Part shown: one piece after another, positions 1 through 6,570 of the stretch
Position numbering within the stretch: the stretch's first letter is position 1
How the letters are laid out: each line of letters opens with the position of its first letter
From: Lachnospiraceae bacterium UBA3802
GTDB lineage: Bacteria; Bacillota; Clostridia; Lachnospirales; Lachnospiraceae
Assembly (NCBI GenBank): GCA_002369155.1
Contig: DFEM01000029.1
Location: forward strand, 1 to 9,605
Direction: 5' to 3'
Length of the DNA stretch: 9,605 nt
The notes under the pieces: model-generated
Seen by the model: the letters and a program-made list of their open reading frames with translations, nothing else
What the model was told of the DNA's origin: nothing
The model's database searches: none
Program-made: the position numbers and the translations under genes

Positions 1-747
1 AACAACTTCGGTATCAGAAAGAACCTTCTCGAATACGATCAGGTCAACAACGATCAAAGAGAGATTATCTATGCCGAAAGAAACCGCGTTTTAAACGGCG
101 ACAACATGAGAGATACCATTTACAAGTGGGTTATCGATGTTGTTGAAAATGCAATAGATTCGACTCTCGGCGAAGATTCTTCATCCGAAGACTGGGATCT
201 TAAAGAGCTTAACATGGCAGTTCGTTCGATAGTTCCCATTGAGCCCATCACACCGGAAAAGGTTCAGGGACTTAAGAAGAATTCCTTAAAGCAGATGATT
301 AAGGAAGAGGCTGTCAAGCTTTACGAAGAAAAGGAAGCTCAGTTCCCCGATCCCGAAGCATGCCGTGAGACGGAGCGTATCATTTTGCTTAAAGCCATCG
401 ACCAGAAGTGGATGAACCACATTGACGACATGGAACAGTTGAAACAGGGTATCGGAATGGTTGCTTATGCACAAAAAGACCCCAAGGTTGAATACCGTAT
501 GATCGGTTTTGACATGTTCGATGCAATGACCGAAGCCATTAAAGAGCAGACGGTATTCATGATGATGCATGTCGTTGTGGAAAAGAAGATTGAAAGAGAG
601 CAGGTTGCTCAGGTAACAGGTACCAACAAAGACGACACCTCGGTAAGAGAACCCAAGAGAAGAACCGAAGACAAGATTTATCCTAATGCTCCGTGTCCCT
701 GCGGATCGGGCAAGAAGTATAAAAACTGCCACGGCAGAAATTTATAA
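1..747 (+). CDS. secA: Preprotein translocase ATPase SecA, C-terminal part (5' end outside window)
   Basis: SecA is the ATP-driven motor that pushes unfolded preproteins through the SecYEG channel; it works at the inner face of the membrane. The frame is open from base 1 and encodes about the last 248 residues. The first residues (NNFGIRKNLLEYDQVNNDQR) match the conserved start of the helical scaffold region, and the motif IDQKWMNHIDDM followed by YAQKDPKVEY is the classic two-helix-finger/scaffold stretch. The protein ends in a SEC-C zinc-binding tail with C232, C234, C243 and H244 (numbering of this fragment), the site that binds SecB or lipids in many bacteria. A SEC-C tail argues for the housekeeping SecA1 rather than the accessory SecA2. 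An internal ATG at 106 is not the start, because the homology runs upstream of it. The next gene starts only 29 bases after the stop, with no visible terminator. Confidence 0.97.
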   Translation, partial: NNFGIRKNLLEYDQVNNDQREIIYAERNRVLNGDNMRDTIYKWVIDVVENAIDSTLGEDSSSEDWDLKELNMAVRSIVPIEPITPEKVQGLKKNSLKQMIKEEAVKLYEEKEAQFPDPEACRETERIILLKAIDQKWMNHIDDMEQLKQGIGMVAYAQKDPKVEYRMIGFDMFDAMTEAIKEQTVFMMMHVVVEKKIEREQVAQVTGTNKDDTSVREPKRRTEDKIYPNAPCPCGSGKKYKNCHGRNL

Positions 748-776
748 AAGAATTAAATATAACGGAGGGTTACGAA

Positions 777-2132
777 ATGAAACTTACGTACAAAGTGGAA
801 GACAAACCGAAATTCGGTCAGGTTCTGGTATTTGCACTCCAGCAGTTGCTTGCGATTCTTGCAGCGACAATTGCTGTTCCCGCCATCATAGGAAACGGCA
901 TGTCGGCTTCGGCAGCATTATTCGGAGCAGGTATCGGTACAATTGTTTATCTTCTTTTCACCAGATTTAAGAGCCCTGTATTCCTCGGTTCATCATTTGC
1001 ATTCTTGGGATCGATGTTCGCAGCATTTGCGGGAGGTGTTTCAATGTCTCTCGGATATCTCGGACTTATCCTCGGTGCAGCATTTGCAGGTCTGGTATAT
1101 GTGGTAATCGCACTTATTGTTAAATTCGTAGGTGTTAACTGGATTAACAAACTCATGCCTGCAGTAGTTATCGGACCCACCGTTGCGATTATAGGATTAT
1201 CACTTGCGGGAAATGCCGTAGGTGATTTGTTTGTAGGAAAGGTTTACGATGCCGACGGCAATTCCGTTGCATCCGGATATGTATGCCTTATCTGCGGACT
1301 TGTAACATTATTCGTAACCATGATCTGTTCCGTATACGGAAAGAAAATGATGAAGATGATTCCTTTCATCATCGGTATCGTTTCAGGTTATGCAATCGCA
1401 GCAGTATTTACACTCATCGGTTTCTCACAGGATGTTGATGCTTTTAAGATTATCGATTTCACTGCTTTTTCGCGTATGCAGTGGTATCCTGATTTCACAT
1501 TCGTAAAAGCATTCTTCGGAAGCTATGATTTCGGTGAAGTAGGAAGCATGAGTGCATACGTTGTTAAGATTTTCCTTGCATATGTTCCCGTTGCATTCGT
1601 TGTATTCGCAGAACATATTGCAGACCATAAGAACCTTTCTTCCATTATCGAGAAAGACCTTCTTAAAGATCCCGGACTTCACAATACACTCCTCGGTGAC
1701 GGCGTCGGCTCCATGGTAGGTGCATTCTTCGGCGGATGCCCCAACACCACATACGGCGAGTCGGTAGGCTGTGTTGCAATTTCCGGTAATGCATCAGTCA
1801 TAACCATTTTGACAACTGCAATCCTTGCCATCGTGGCATCATTCATCGCACCTTTCGTTACATTCCTTGCAACGATTCCCAACTGCGTAATGGGCGGTGT
1901 ATGTGTGGCTCTTTACGGATTCATTGCAGTATCCGGTCTTAAGATGATTCAGAAGTCAGACCTTGAAGATAACAGAAATCTCTTTACGGTATCCGTAATT
2001 CTCATTGCAGGAATCGGCGGACTTTCTCTTAACTTCGGTTCGGTTACGATTACTGAAGTAGCATGCGCGCTTATCCTTGGTATTATCACAAACATTGTAC
2101 TTAAGGGAAAAGAAAAAAATAATAAAGAATAA
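777..2132 (+). CDS. uraA: NCS2-family uracil (or uracil/xanthine) permease, UraA/PyrP type
   Basis: This is a 451-residue polytopic membrane protein of the nucleobase-cation symporter-2 family, which imports uracil or a related base with protons. The N-terminal segment FALQQLLAILAATIAVP (residues 19-35) is the family's typical first helix. The substrate-site signatures are AEHIADH, with E279 matching the essential Glu of E. coli UraA, and NTTYGES, with E328 matching its second essential Glu. The sequence alternates hydrophobic helices throughout, as expected for a 14-helix fold, and the length is normal. One variation is that the His of the usual AEHxGH motif is shifted by one residue (D283-H284), which seems common in clostridial relatives and leaves some doubt about the exact base. 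The start is set by GGAGGG at 764-769. It sits 29 bases after secA and 12 bases before the next gene, so it is probably part of a read-through unit. No uracil-responsive attenuator is visible upstream. Confidence 0.93.
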   Translation: MKLTYKVEDKPKFGQVLVFALQQLLAILAATIAVPAIIGNGMSASAALFGAGIGTIVYLLFTRFKSPVFLGSSFAFLGSMFAAFAGGVSMSLGYLGLILGAAFAGLVYVVIALIVKFVGVNWINKLMPAVVIGPTVAIIGLSLAGNAVGDLFVGKVYDADGNSVASGYVCLICGLVTLFVTMICSVYGKKMMKMIPFIIGIVSGYAIAAVFTLIGFSQDVDAFKIIDFTAFSRMQWYPDFTFVKAFFGSYDFGEVGSMSAYVVKIFLAYVPVAFVVFAEHIADHKNLSSIIEKDLLKDPGLHNTLLGDGVGSMVGAFFGGCPNTTYGESVGCVAISGNASVITILTTAILAIVASFIAPFVTFLATIPNCVMGGVCVALYGFIAVSGLKMIQKSDLEDNRNLFTVSVILIAGIGGLSLNFGSVTITEVACALILGIITNIVLKGKEKNNKE

Positions 2133-2144
2133 TCAGAGGTAGTA

Positions 2145-3572
2145 ATGAGCGAATCATTAAACGAAAACAAATTTGTATACGGTGTTCTCGACACCTTCGA
2201 ATTGATGGCAACGAGAGATATTGCCGTTGTCGGTCGATTAAAAGGAACAATCAACAAGGGCGATAAGATTTTTATCACCAACTACGGTGATGATGACGAC
2301 GAGCTTGTAGTAAGCACAGCCGTTGCTCTTGAAGTAGAAAAGAAAGAAGTGGATACTGCCACTGACTGCTTTGTGGCAATAAGAATCCGTGACGGTTTAA
2401 GCGAGAACATCAAACCCGGTTCGGTAATTCACAGCGAAGATACAAGTGAAGAAGACATTCATCTTGCATATGTAAACGCAATCGGCGATTCATATGTGGG
2501 AAGAAGAGATCTCGAGATTTACGAGACCGAGCAGTCCAAGATGAGTATCACCGACTGTACCGAAGCCTGGAGAATCTTTATCAAGGTTCACGAGAAAAAA
2601 GAAGGTGGCTTCTCGCAGGATGAGATCAAGGAATTCAGAAGAAAGATCGGTGTGGTTGCACGTGCTTTGTCAAAGAAGCTTCTTTCGGCTGATGAGATTT
2701 ACTGCGTATACAACAAGAGAACCGGCGAACCTCATATGTTTTCAAGAACCAACAAGGTTAAGGATGATTACGTTTGCTCGCCTCCCGAGATACATATTTT
2801 TTCAAAGCCTTACAAAGGTGTGGGGGAAAAGCATTTCCCTTCGGATCTTTTTGAAATAAGAAAGATTGAAAACGGCGATAACAATGACGGAATAAAGAAC
2901 TTCCTTTTTGATGCATTCTATTTAAACGGTGCAATGGGAGTAAGAGTTAACTTCGAAGCGGTAGCAATCGGTGCAGACAGCATTATTCAAAAACCCAACT
3001 ACTACGGTATGAAGGAAAACGAGATACCCGTTACCAACCCCAACCTTGTAAGATGGATGCTTTTAAGATCTCAGATTTCAAATCCTTCGACAGAGGCTGA
3101 AAAGATGGTCGCAAAGATTTATTACAGATTCTTTGCCATCGAAGTTTTAAAAGCAAAATTCCTTGTTCCCGCAAAGGCGGTGGAAGAAGGTGAGAATCCT
3201 GTCGAGATTCCCGAAGAAATCGCAAAGGAAGCAGGAGATGCTGAATTAAAGAGACTTCGCTTCCCCATCATGGTAGGAAAGAACAGAAGAAACCTCGTAT
3301 TCCTCTTTACCGACATGAAGAGACTTCGCGGTATGTACGATGAAGAGTGGAGCGCTTTCTCACAGACACTTGACAAGTTCATCGGCACATTCGATGTGGG
3401 ACTTAACATTTCCAACAAGTATTCTCTCGGATGCTATGTCAATAAAGATACATACGATGAGATTCACAGAATGCTCGGCATGGAAGTCGAAAAGGTCAAT
3501 GCAGAGACATTAAAGAAGGAAGAAACCAAAGAAGAATCTGACGAAGCTTCCGATAAAAAAGACGAAAAATAA
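2145..3572 (+). CDS. Uncharacterised protein: EF-Tu domain-2-like barrel, middle region, SseB-like region, acidic tail
   Basis: This 475-residue, apparently soluble protein has no signal peptide or membrane segment. I do not recognise it as a named gene. Residues about 11-97 resemble the beta-barrel domain 2 of translation GTPases: a VVGRLKGTINKGDKI stretch (28-42) like the GRV-x-G-x-I-x-x-GD-x-V signature, then a paired AIRIRDGLSENIKPGSVI strand. There is no GTPase domain (no P-loop or NKxD). Residues about 155-300 form a mixed alpha/beta region, containing DAFYLNGAMGVRVNF. Residues about 335-435 (KFLVPAKAVEE, then RFPIMVGKNRRNLVFLFTDMKRL) look like the SseB N-terminal fold, found in enhanced-serine-sensitivity and some secretion-linked proteins. 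The last 25 residues are charged and probably disordered. The ATG at 2145 follows AGAGG at 2135-2139. The 12-base gap to the permease suggests translation from one mRNA. Domain names are by eye and moderate in certainty; cellular role unknown. Confidence 0.85.
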   Translation: MSESLNENKFVYGVLDTFELMATRDIAVVGRLKGTINKGDKIFITNYGDDDDELVVSTAVALEVEKKEVDTATDCFVAIRIRDGLSENIKPGSVIHSEDTSEEDIHLAYVNAIGDSYVGRRDLEIYETEQSKMSITDCTEAWRIFIKVHEKKEGGFSQDEIKEFRRKIGVVARALSKKLLSADEIYCVYNKRTGEPHMFSRTNKVKDDYVCSPPEIHIFSKPYKGVGEKHFPSDLFEIRKIENGDNNDGIKNFLFDAFYLNGAMGVRVNFEAVAIGADSIIQKPNYYGMKENEIPVTNPNLVRWMLLRSQISNPSTEAEKMVAKIYYRFFAIEVLKAKFLVPAKAVEEGENPVEIPEEIAKEAGDAELKRLRFPIMVGKNRRNLVFLFTDMKRLRGMYDEEWSAFSQTLDKFIGTFDVGLNISNKYSLGCYVNKDTYDEIHRMLGMEVEKVNAETLKKEETKEESDEASDKKDEK

Positions 3573-3575
3573 GCA

Positions 3576-3603
3576 TTTACTTTTTAAAATTAAAGCGTAT
3601 AAT
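3576..3603 (+). promoter_or_regulatory. Sigma-70/SigA-type promoter for ilvE
   Basis: A perfect TATAAT at 3598-3603 lies 16 bases after TTTACT (3576-3581, 4 of 6 matches to TTGACA) in an AT-rich stretch just after the previous stop codon. The predicted start of transcription is near 3610, giving a short leader of about 33 bases before the ilvE ATG. No T-box or leucine attenuator fits in that space. Confidence 0.7.
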
Positions 3604-3642
3604 GAATAAAATTAAATATAAAAATTGAAAGGAGATACCAAA

Positions 3643-4668
3643 ATGGACCCTAAGACAATCAAATGGGAAGAATTGGGATTTGGATATATCGAGTGTGATT
3701 ATCGATATGTTTCAAAATTTAAAGACGGAAAGTGGGATGACGGCGCACTCATCACAGATTCCAATATAGTGTTAAACGAATGTGCGTGTGTATTCCAGTA
3801 TTCACAGTCCTGCTTTGAAGGATTAAAAGCATATTATACAAAGAACGGAGACATCGTTTGCTTCAGACCTGACATGAATGCAGAAAGAATGTATGATTCC
3901 GCATTAAGACTTGAAATGCCTCCTTTCCCCAAGGACAGATTCGTTGAAGCATGCGAGAAAGTTATCGCAGCCAACAAGGCGTTCGTTCCTCCTTACGGAA
4001 CAGGCGCAAGCCTTTACTTAAGACCTTATATGTTCGGCTCCAACCCCGTTATCGGTGTTAAGCCCGCAGATGAATATGAATTCAGAATTCTTGTTACACC
4101 CGTTGGCCCTTACTTCAAGGGTGGCGCAAAGCCCATCACCATCAAGGTATCAGACTTCGACAGAGCCGCACCTCGCGGTACAGGACATATCAAGGCAGGC
4201 CTTAACTATGCAATGAGCCTTCATGCTATTCAGACAGCTCACAGAGAAGGTTTCGCAGAGAATATGTACCTTGATCCCGAGACAAGAACAAAGGTTGAAG
4301 AGACAGGCGGTGCAAACTTCATCTTCGTAACAAAGGATGGCACACTTGTAACACCCAAGTCGGATTCAATCCTTCCTTCAATCACAAGAAGAAGTATCTG
4401 CTACGTTGCAGAGCATTATCTCGGCATGAAGGTTGAGCACAGAGAAGTATACTTTGATGAAGTTAAAGACTTCGCAGAATGCGGTCTTTGCGGTACAGCT
4501 GCAGTTGTATCACCCGTTGGCAAGATCAATGACCACGGTAAGGAAATCTGCTTCCCTTCAGGCATGGAAGAAATGGGTCCCTGGACCAAGAAGATTTACG
4601 ATACACTTACCGGTATTCAGAGATGCGAAATCGAAGCTCCCGAAGGCTGGATAAAGGTTATCAAATAA
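3643..4668 (+). CDS. ilvE: Branched-chain amino acid aminotransferase (class IV, PLP-dependent)
   Basis: The enzyme exchanges amino groups between glutamate/2-oxoglutarate and valine, leucine or isoleucine, the last step of branched-chain amino acid synthesis, in the cytoplasm. The 341 residues match the longer BCAT subgroup. Visible signatures are YSQSCFEGLKAYY (about 53-65), the PLP-binding K184 in GHIKAGLNYAMS, the E219-E220-T221-G222-G223 loop that contacts the cofactor and substrate, SILPSITRRS, and CGTAAVVSPVG (283-293), which supplies phosphate-binding residues. A C280-x-x-C283 pair precedes the GT motif; it is offset from the redox CxxC of mammalian BCATs (which follows the GT), so a shared redox switch is unlikely. 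I chose the ATG at 3643 over an in-frame TTG at 3625, because AAAGGAGAT (3628-3636) is a correctly spaced ribosome site for the ATG. The gene has its own promoter and terminator, so it appears to be transcribed alone. Confidence 0.95.
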   Translation: MDPKTIKWEELGFGYIECDYRYVSKFKDGKWDDGALITDSNIVLNECACVFQYSQSCFEGLKAYYTKNGDIVCFRPDMNAERMYDSALRLEMPPFPKDRFVEACEKVIAANKAFVPPYGTGASLYLRPYMFGSNPVIGVKPADEYEFRILVTPVGPYFKGGAKPITIKVSDFDRAAPRGTGHIKAGLNYAMSLHAIQTAHREGFAENMYLDPETRTKVEETGGANFIFVTKDGTLVTPKSDSILPSITRRSICYVAEHYLGMKVEHREVYFDEVKDFAECGLCGTAAVVSPVGKINDHGKEICFPSGMEEMGPWTKKIYDTLTGIQRCEIEAPEGWIKVIK

Positions 4669-4686
4669 TTTGGATTAAAAATATGC

Positions 4687-4722
4687 AAAAGCCTCTTTTC
4701 ACTTTGGAAAAGAGGTTTTTTT
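4687..4722 (+). terminator. Intrinsic terminator after ilvE
   Basis: A perfect 9-bp stem, CCTCTTTTC (4692-4700) with GAAAAGAGG (4707-4715), has a 6-base loop and is followed by seven T (4716-4722). Upstream A residues (4687-4690) can pair with the T-run and lengthen the stem, so weak activity on the opposite strand is possible. It lies 18 bases after the ilvE stop and separates ilvE from the B12-controlled unit. Confidence 0.92.
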
Positions 4723-4734
4723 ACGGCTTTTTTG

Positions 4735-4763
4735 TTGAATATTATATCGGTATATGTTAAAAT
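4735..4763 (+). promoter_or_regulatory. Extended -10 promoter of the B12 riboswitch leader
   Basis: TTGAAT (4735-4740) is separated by 17 bases from TAAAAT (4758-4763), and the TG at 4755-4756 sits at the extended -10 position (TGn before the hexamer). The predicted start near 4770 is about 12 bases before the riboswitch aptamer, the right place to transcribe the whole aptamer and little else. It follows directly after the ilvE terminator. Confidence 0.72.
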
Positions 4764-4781
4764 TTCAAACGAATTGAATAT

Positions 4782-4987
4782 GAAACGTAAGGTGTCGAAG
4801 AGAATTTTATTCTGCTTCGGTGAAAAGGGAAACAGGTGTAAGTCCTGTGCGAACTCGTCACCGTTAATACAGAGTTTATGCCATATGCCACTGGTAATTC
4901 GGGAAGGCGGCATAAATGCTTGATGTATGAGTCGGGAGACCTGCCTTTCGTTGTACATGGGTTATCCCAAGCCACGAGTAACTGGCT
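4782..4987 (+). promoter_or_regulatory. Cobalamin (B12) riboswitch aptamer with predicted L5-L13 kissing loop
   Basis: The leader shows the conserved cobalamin-riboswitch landmarks in order: AAAAGGGAA core (4823-4831), hairpin ACAGG/CCTGT (4832-4836 with 4844-4848), the GCGAACTCGTCACCGT segment (4849-4864, consensus GCGGACCCGCCACUGU), an 8-bp arm TTTATGCC/GGCATAAA (4875-4882 with 4909-4916), and the B12 box AGTCGGGAGACCTGCC (4930-4945; one G replaces the usual A). The closing helix P1 is AACGTAAGG (4784-4792) with CCTTTCGTT (4944-4952), one mismatch. A downstream hairpin AGCCA/TGGCT (4970-4974 with 4983-4987) has the loop CGAGTAAC, and CGAGT can pair with ACTCG (4853-4857) in L5, the known kissing interaction that reports ligand binding. 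Class members normally reduce expression when cobalamin is present. The terminator at 5043 suggests control by premature termination of the four-gene unit downstream. Confidence 0.93.
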
Positions 4988-4988
4988 G

Positions 4989-5040
4989 TACGAAAAAGAA
5001 TAGGATTTATTAATCCATTTTTCTCATGTTCTTTTTTGTA
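4989..5040 (+). other. Long AU-rich hairpin between riboswitch and terminator
   Basis: TACGAAAAAGAA (4989-5000) pairs with TTCTTTTTTGTA (5029-5040) over 12 bp with one G-U pair, extendable by two more pairs (4989-5002 with 5027-5040). The loop contains a small hairpin GGATT/AATCC (5003-5007 with 5012-5016). The stem abuts the terminator and its first bases overlap a possible closing pair of the P13 region (GTAC 4953-4956 with GTAC 4988-4991). It may be part of the expression platform, or only a spacer. I see no clear mutually exclusive antiterminator. Confidence 0.6.
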
Positions 5041-5042
5041 GG

Positions 5043-5073
5043 CCTTTACATTTTTGTAAAGGTTTTGTTTTTT
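5043..5073 (+). terminator. Intrinsic terminator of the B12 riboswitch expression platform
   Basis: CCTTTACA (5043-5050) pairs perfectly with TGTAAAGG (5055-5062) across a four-T loop and is followed by TTTTGTTTTTT (5063-5073). No coding sequence lies between the promoter at 4735 and this site, so it terminates only the leader RNA. That is the arrangement of a transcription-attenuating riboswitch controlling the gene at 5132. Confidence 0.85.
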
Positions 5074-5131
5074 AATTGTATTCAGGGGTTAAATAAACAA
5101 TTAAGACTCAAAAGAGCCTAAGGAGGAAAAA

Positions 5132-6448
5132 ATGAGAAAGAAAATCATGTCATTTATTTTGGCAGGAACAATGGTTTGTGTAACGTTAACCGGATGCGGC
5201 CTTACAAACGGCATTGTAGAACAGACTCAGCAGGAAATTGATGAGGCAAAAGAAAATTTACAGGAAGAAACAAAAGAATTAAGCGGAGATATCGACGAAC
5301 TTAACGAAAGCCTTTCTTCAGCAGGCGAAGATATTTCCAAGATTGTAAACGACACAATTAACGGTACTACAGAAGAGGACGATCAGATGAAAGCAGATGA
5401 AGTAGCAGCTCTTATCGATTCCATCTATGTTCAGGAAAGAACAGATGAAACAGATGCACAGTGCAAGGCAGCCAAAGAAGCATGGGATGCACTTACGGAT
5501 GCACAGAAGGAACTCGTTGAAGGCGAAGATGCAGATCCCGATTATTTCGGAAGAGATACAGGCGATGCTTCAAAGGATGATGCAAGAAACGCTGATGAAA
5601 TCGGCGAGAATGAAATCCTTGTAGTTAGCTTTGGTACATCATTCAACGACTCAAGAGTTGAGGACATCAAAGGTGTAGAAGATGCGCTTCAGGCTGCATT
5701 CCCCGACTGGTCTGTAAGAAGAGCATTTACAGCTCAGATTATTATTAACCATGTACAGGCAAGAGACGGCGAAGCTATAGACAATATGGATCAGGCACTT
5801 GAAAGAGCAGTGGCAAACGGTGTAAAGAACCTTGTAATTCAGCCCACACACCTTATGCACGGTGCAGAATATGATGAATTGGTTGAAGCTTTGGCTAATT
5901 ACGAAGATAAATTCGAAAGCGTTGCTGTAGCAGAACCTCTTCTCGGTGAAGTAGGAAAAGACGCTACGGTTATTAATGCAGACAAGAAAGCAGTTGCAGA
6001 AGCTGTAGCTCTTGCAGCAGCAAAAGATGCAGGATATGACAGTGTTGAAGCAGCAAAGGAAGCAGGTGTTGCTCTCGTTCTCATGGGACATGGTACAGCT
6101 CATCTTGCAAAAGTTTCTTACAGCCAGATGCAGACAACAATGAACGAACTCGGATACGACAACGTATTCATCGGAACTGTTGAAGGTGAACCCGAAGAGA
6201 CAGCATGCGAAAACATCATCGATGCTGTAGCTGAAGCCGGATACAAGACAGTAGTTTTAAGACCTCTTATGGTTGTTGCAGGCGATCATGCCAACAACGA
6301 CATGGCAGGCGAAGATGAAGATTCATGGGTTTCAATGTTCAATGCTTCAGGCAATTTTGACAAGGTTGAGACTCAGATTTCAGGTCTTGGAAGAATCGAA
6401 GAGATTCAGAAGCTCTACATCGAGCATACAAAGGCTGTTATTAAATAA
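5132..6448 (+). CDS. cbiK: Lipoprotein-anchored CbiK-type cobaltochelatase (sirohydrochlorin chelatase fold)
   Basis: CbiK inserts Co2+ into sirohydrochlorin in the anaerobic B12 pathway. This 438-residue version carries a lipoprotein signal, with lipobox LTGC and acylated C22, so it should sit on the outer face of the membrane. Residues about 30-77 are a charged heptad-like helix, probably a coiled-coil stalk. Residues about 87-130 form a small helical module (AWDALTDAQKELV, like repeats in Firmicute surface proteins). The chelatase domain (about 160-438, normal CbiK length) begins ILVVSFGTSFNDSR and has the metal-site histidines: H240 in QPTHLMHGAEY and H320 in MGHGTAHL, with H243 and H324 nearby. 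The start follows AGGAGG (5121-5126). The riboswitch just upstream ties expression to B12 status, and binding-protein and permease genes follow. Desulfovibrio vulgaris has a known exported CbiK, so an extracytoplasmic chelatase has precedent. Whether it inserts, removes or merely binds metal or tetrapyrrole here is not decidable from sequence. Confidence 0.9.
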   Translation: MRKKIMSFILAGTMVCVTLTGCGLTNGIVEQTQQEIDEAKENLQEETKELSGDIDELNESLSSAGEDISKIVNDTINGTTEEDDQMKADEVAALIDSIYVQERTDETDAQCKAAKEAWDALTDAQKELVEGEDADPDYFGRDTGDASKDDARNADEIGENEILVVSFGTSFNDSRVEDIKGVEDALQAAFPDWSVRRAFTAQIIINHVQARDGEAIDNMDQALERAVANGVKNLVIQPTHLMHGAEYDELVEALANYEDKFESVAVAEPLLGEVGKDATVINADKKAVAEAVALAAAKDAGYDSVEAAKEAGVALVLMGHGTAHLAKVSYSQMQTTMNELGYDNVFIGTVEGEPEETACENIIDAVAEAGYKTVVLRPLMVVAGDHANNDMAGEDEDSWVSMFNASGNFDKVETQISGLGRIEEIQKLYIEHTKAVIK

Positions 6449-6460
6449 CGACAATTGTCG
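6449..6460. repeat. Perfect 12-bp palindrome CGACAATTGTCG
   Basis: A perfect inverted repeat begins immediately after the cbiK stop codon. It could be a small operator-like site, but one 12-bp palindrome in a 122-base gap can be chance, and no promoter is seen beside it. Confidence 0.45.
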
Positions 6461-6501
6461 GGAAATTAAATGCAGATTTAATATTTAGAGAAGGTTTATC
6501 T

Positions 6502-6529
6502 GATGTGCCGCTCAAAAGGGCGGCACATC
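6502..6529 (+). other. Strong GC-rich intergenic hairpin without T-tract
   Basis: GATGTGCCGC (6502-6511) pairs perfectly with GCGGCACATC (6520-6529) around an 8-base loop. The 3' side reads GTATTAT rather than a T-run, so it is not a standard terminator. Placed between cbiK and the next lipoprotein gene, such a stem could stabilise or process the mRNA and set different protein levels within the operon. This is inference. It also argues against starting the downstream gene at an in-frame GTG at 6505, which lies inside the stem. Confidence 0.7.
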
Positions 6530-6570
6530 GTATTATAAAAAAGAAATTTATTTTAGAAAAGAGACAGGAA

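Noticed and set aside
286..732. Long open frame on the - strand opposite secA (148 codons)
   Set aside because: It overlaps clear SecA coding sequence and its translation is Cys/His/Phe-rich without a recognisable family; it is a mirror of the real gene's codon pattern.
3550..3590. Possible terminator after the EF-Tu-like gene
   Set aside because: Only a weak A/T pairing (TAAAAAAG with CTTTTTA) with no GC stem and no proper T-run; it coincides with the ilvE -35 region.
4453..4500. Mammalian-type redox CxxC centre in the aminotransferase
   Set aside because: C280 and C283 lie before the GT motif, whereas the redox pair of mammalian enzymes lies after it; the similarity is only in spacing.
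4617..4975. Short open frames on both strands across 4617-4975
   Set aside because: They cover the ilvE terminator and the B12 riboswitch, whose structural conservation explains this sequence; no family resemblance.
5651..6103. Long open frame on the - strand opposite cbiK (150 codons)
   Set aside because: It lies entirely across the conserved chelatase domain, has a composition typical of antisense frames, and has no recognisable family.
6531..6536. TATTAT as a -10 element for the NEAT-like gene
   Set aside because: No acceptable -35 lies 16-18 bases upstream; that region is the GC-rich hairpin.
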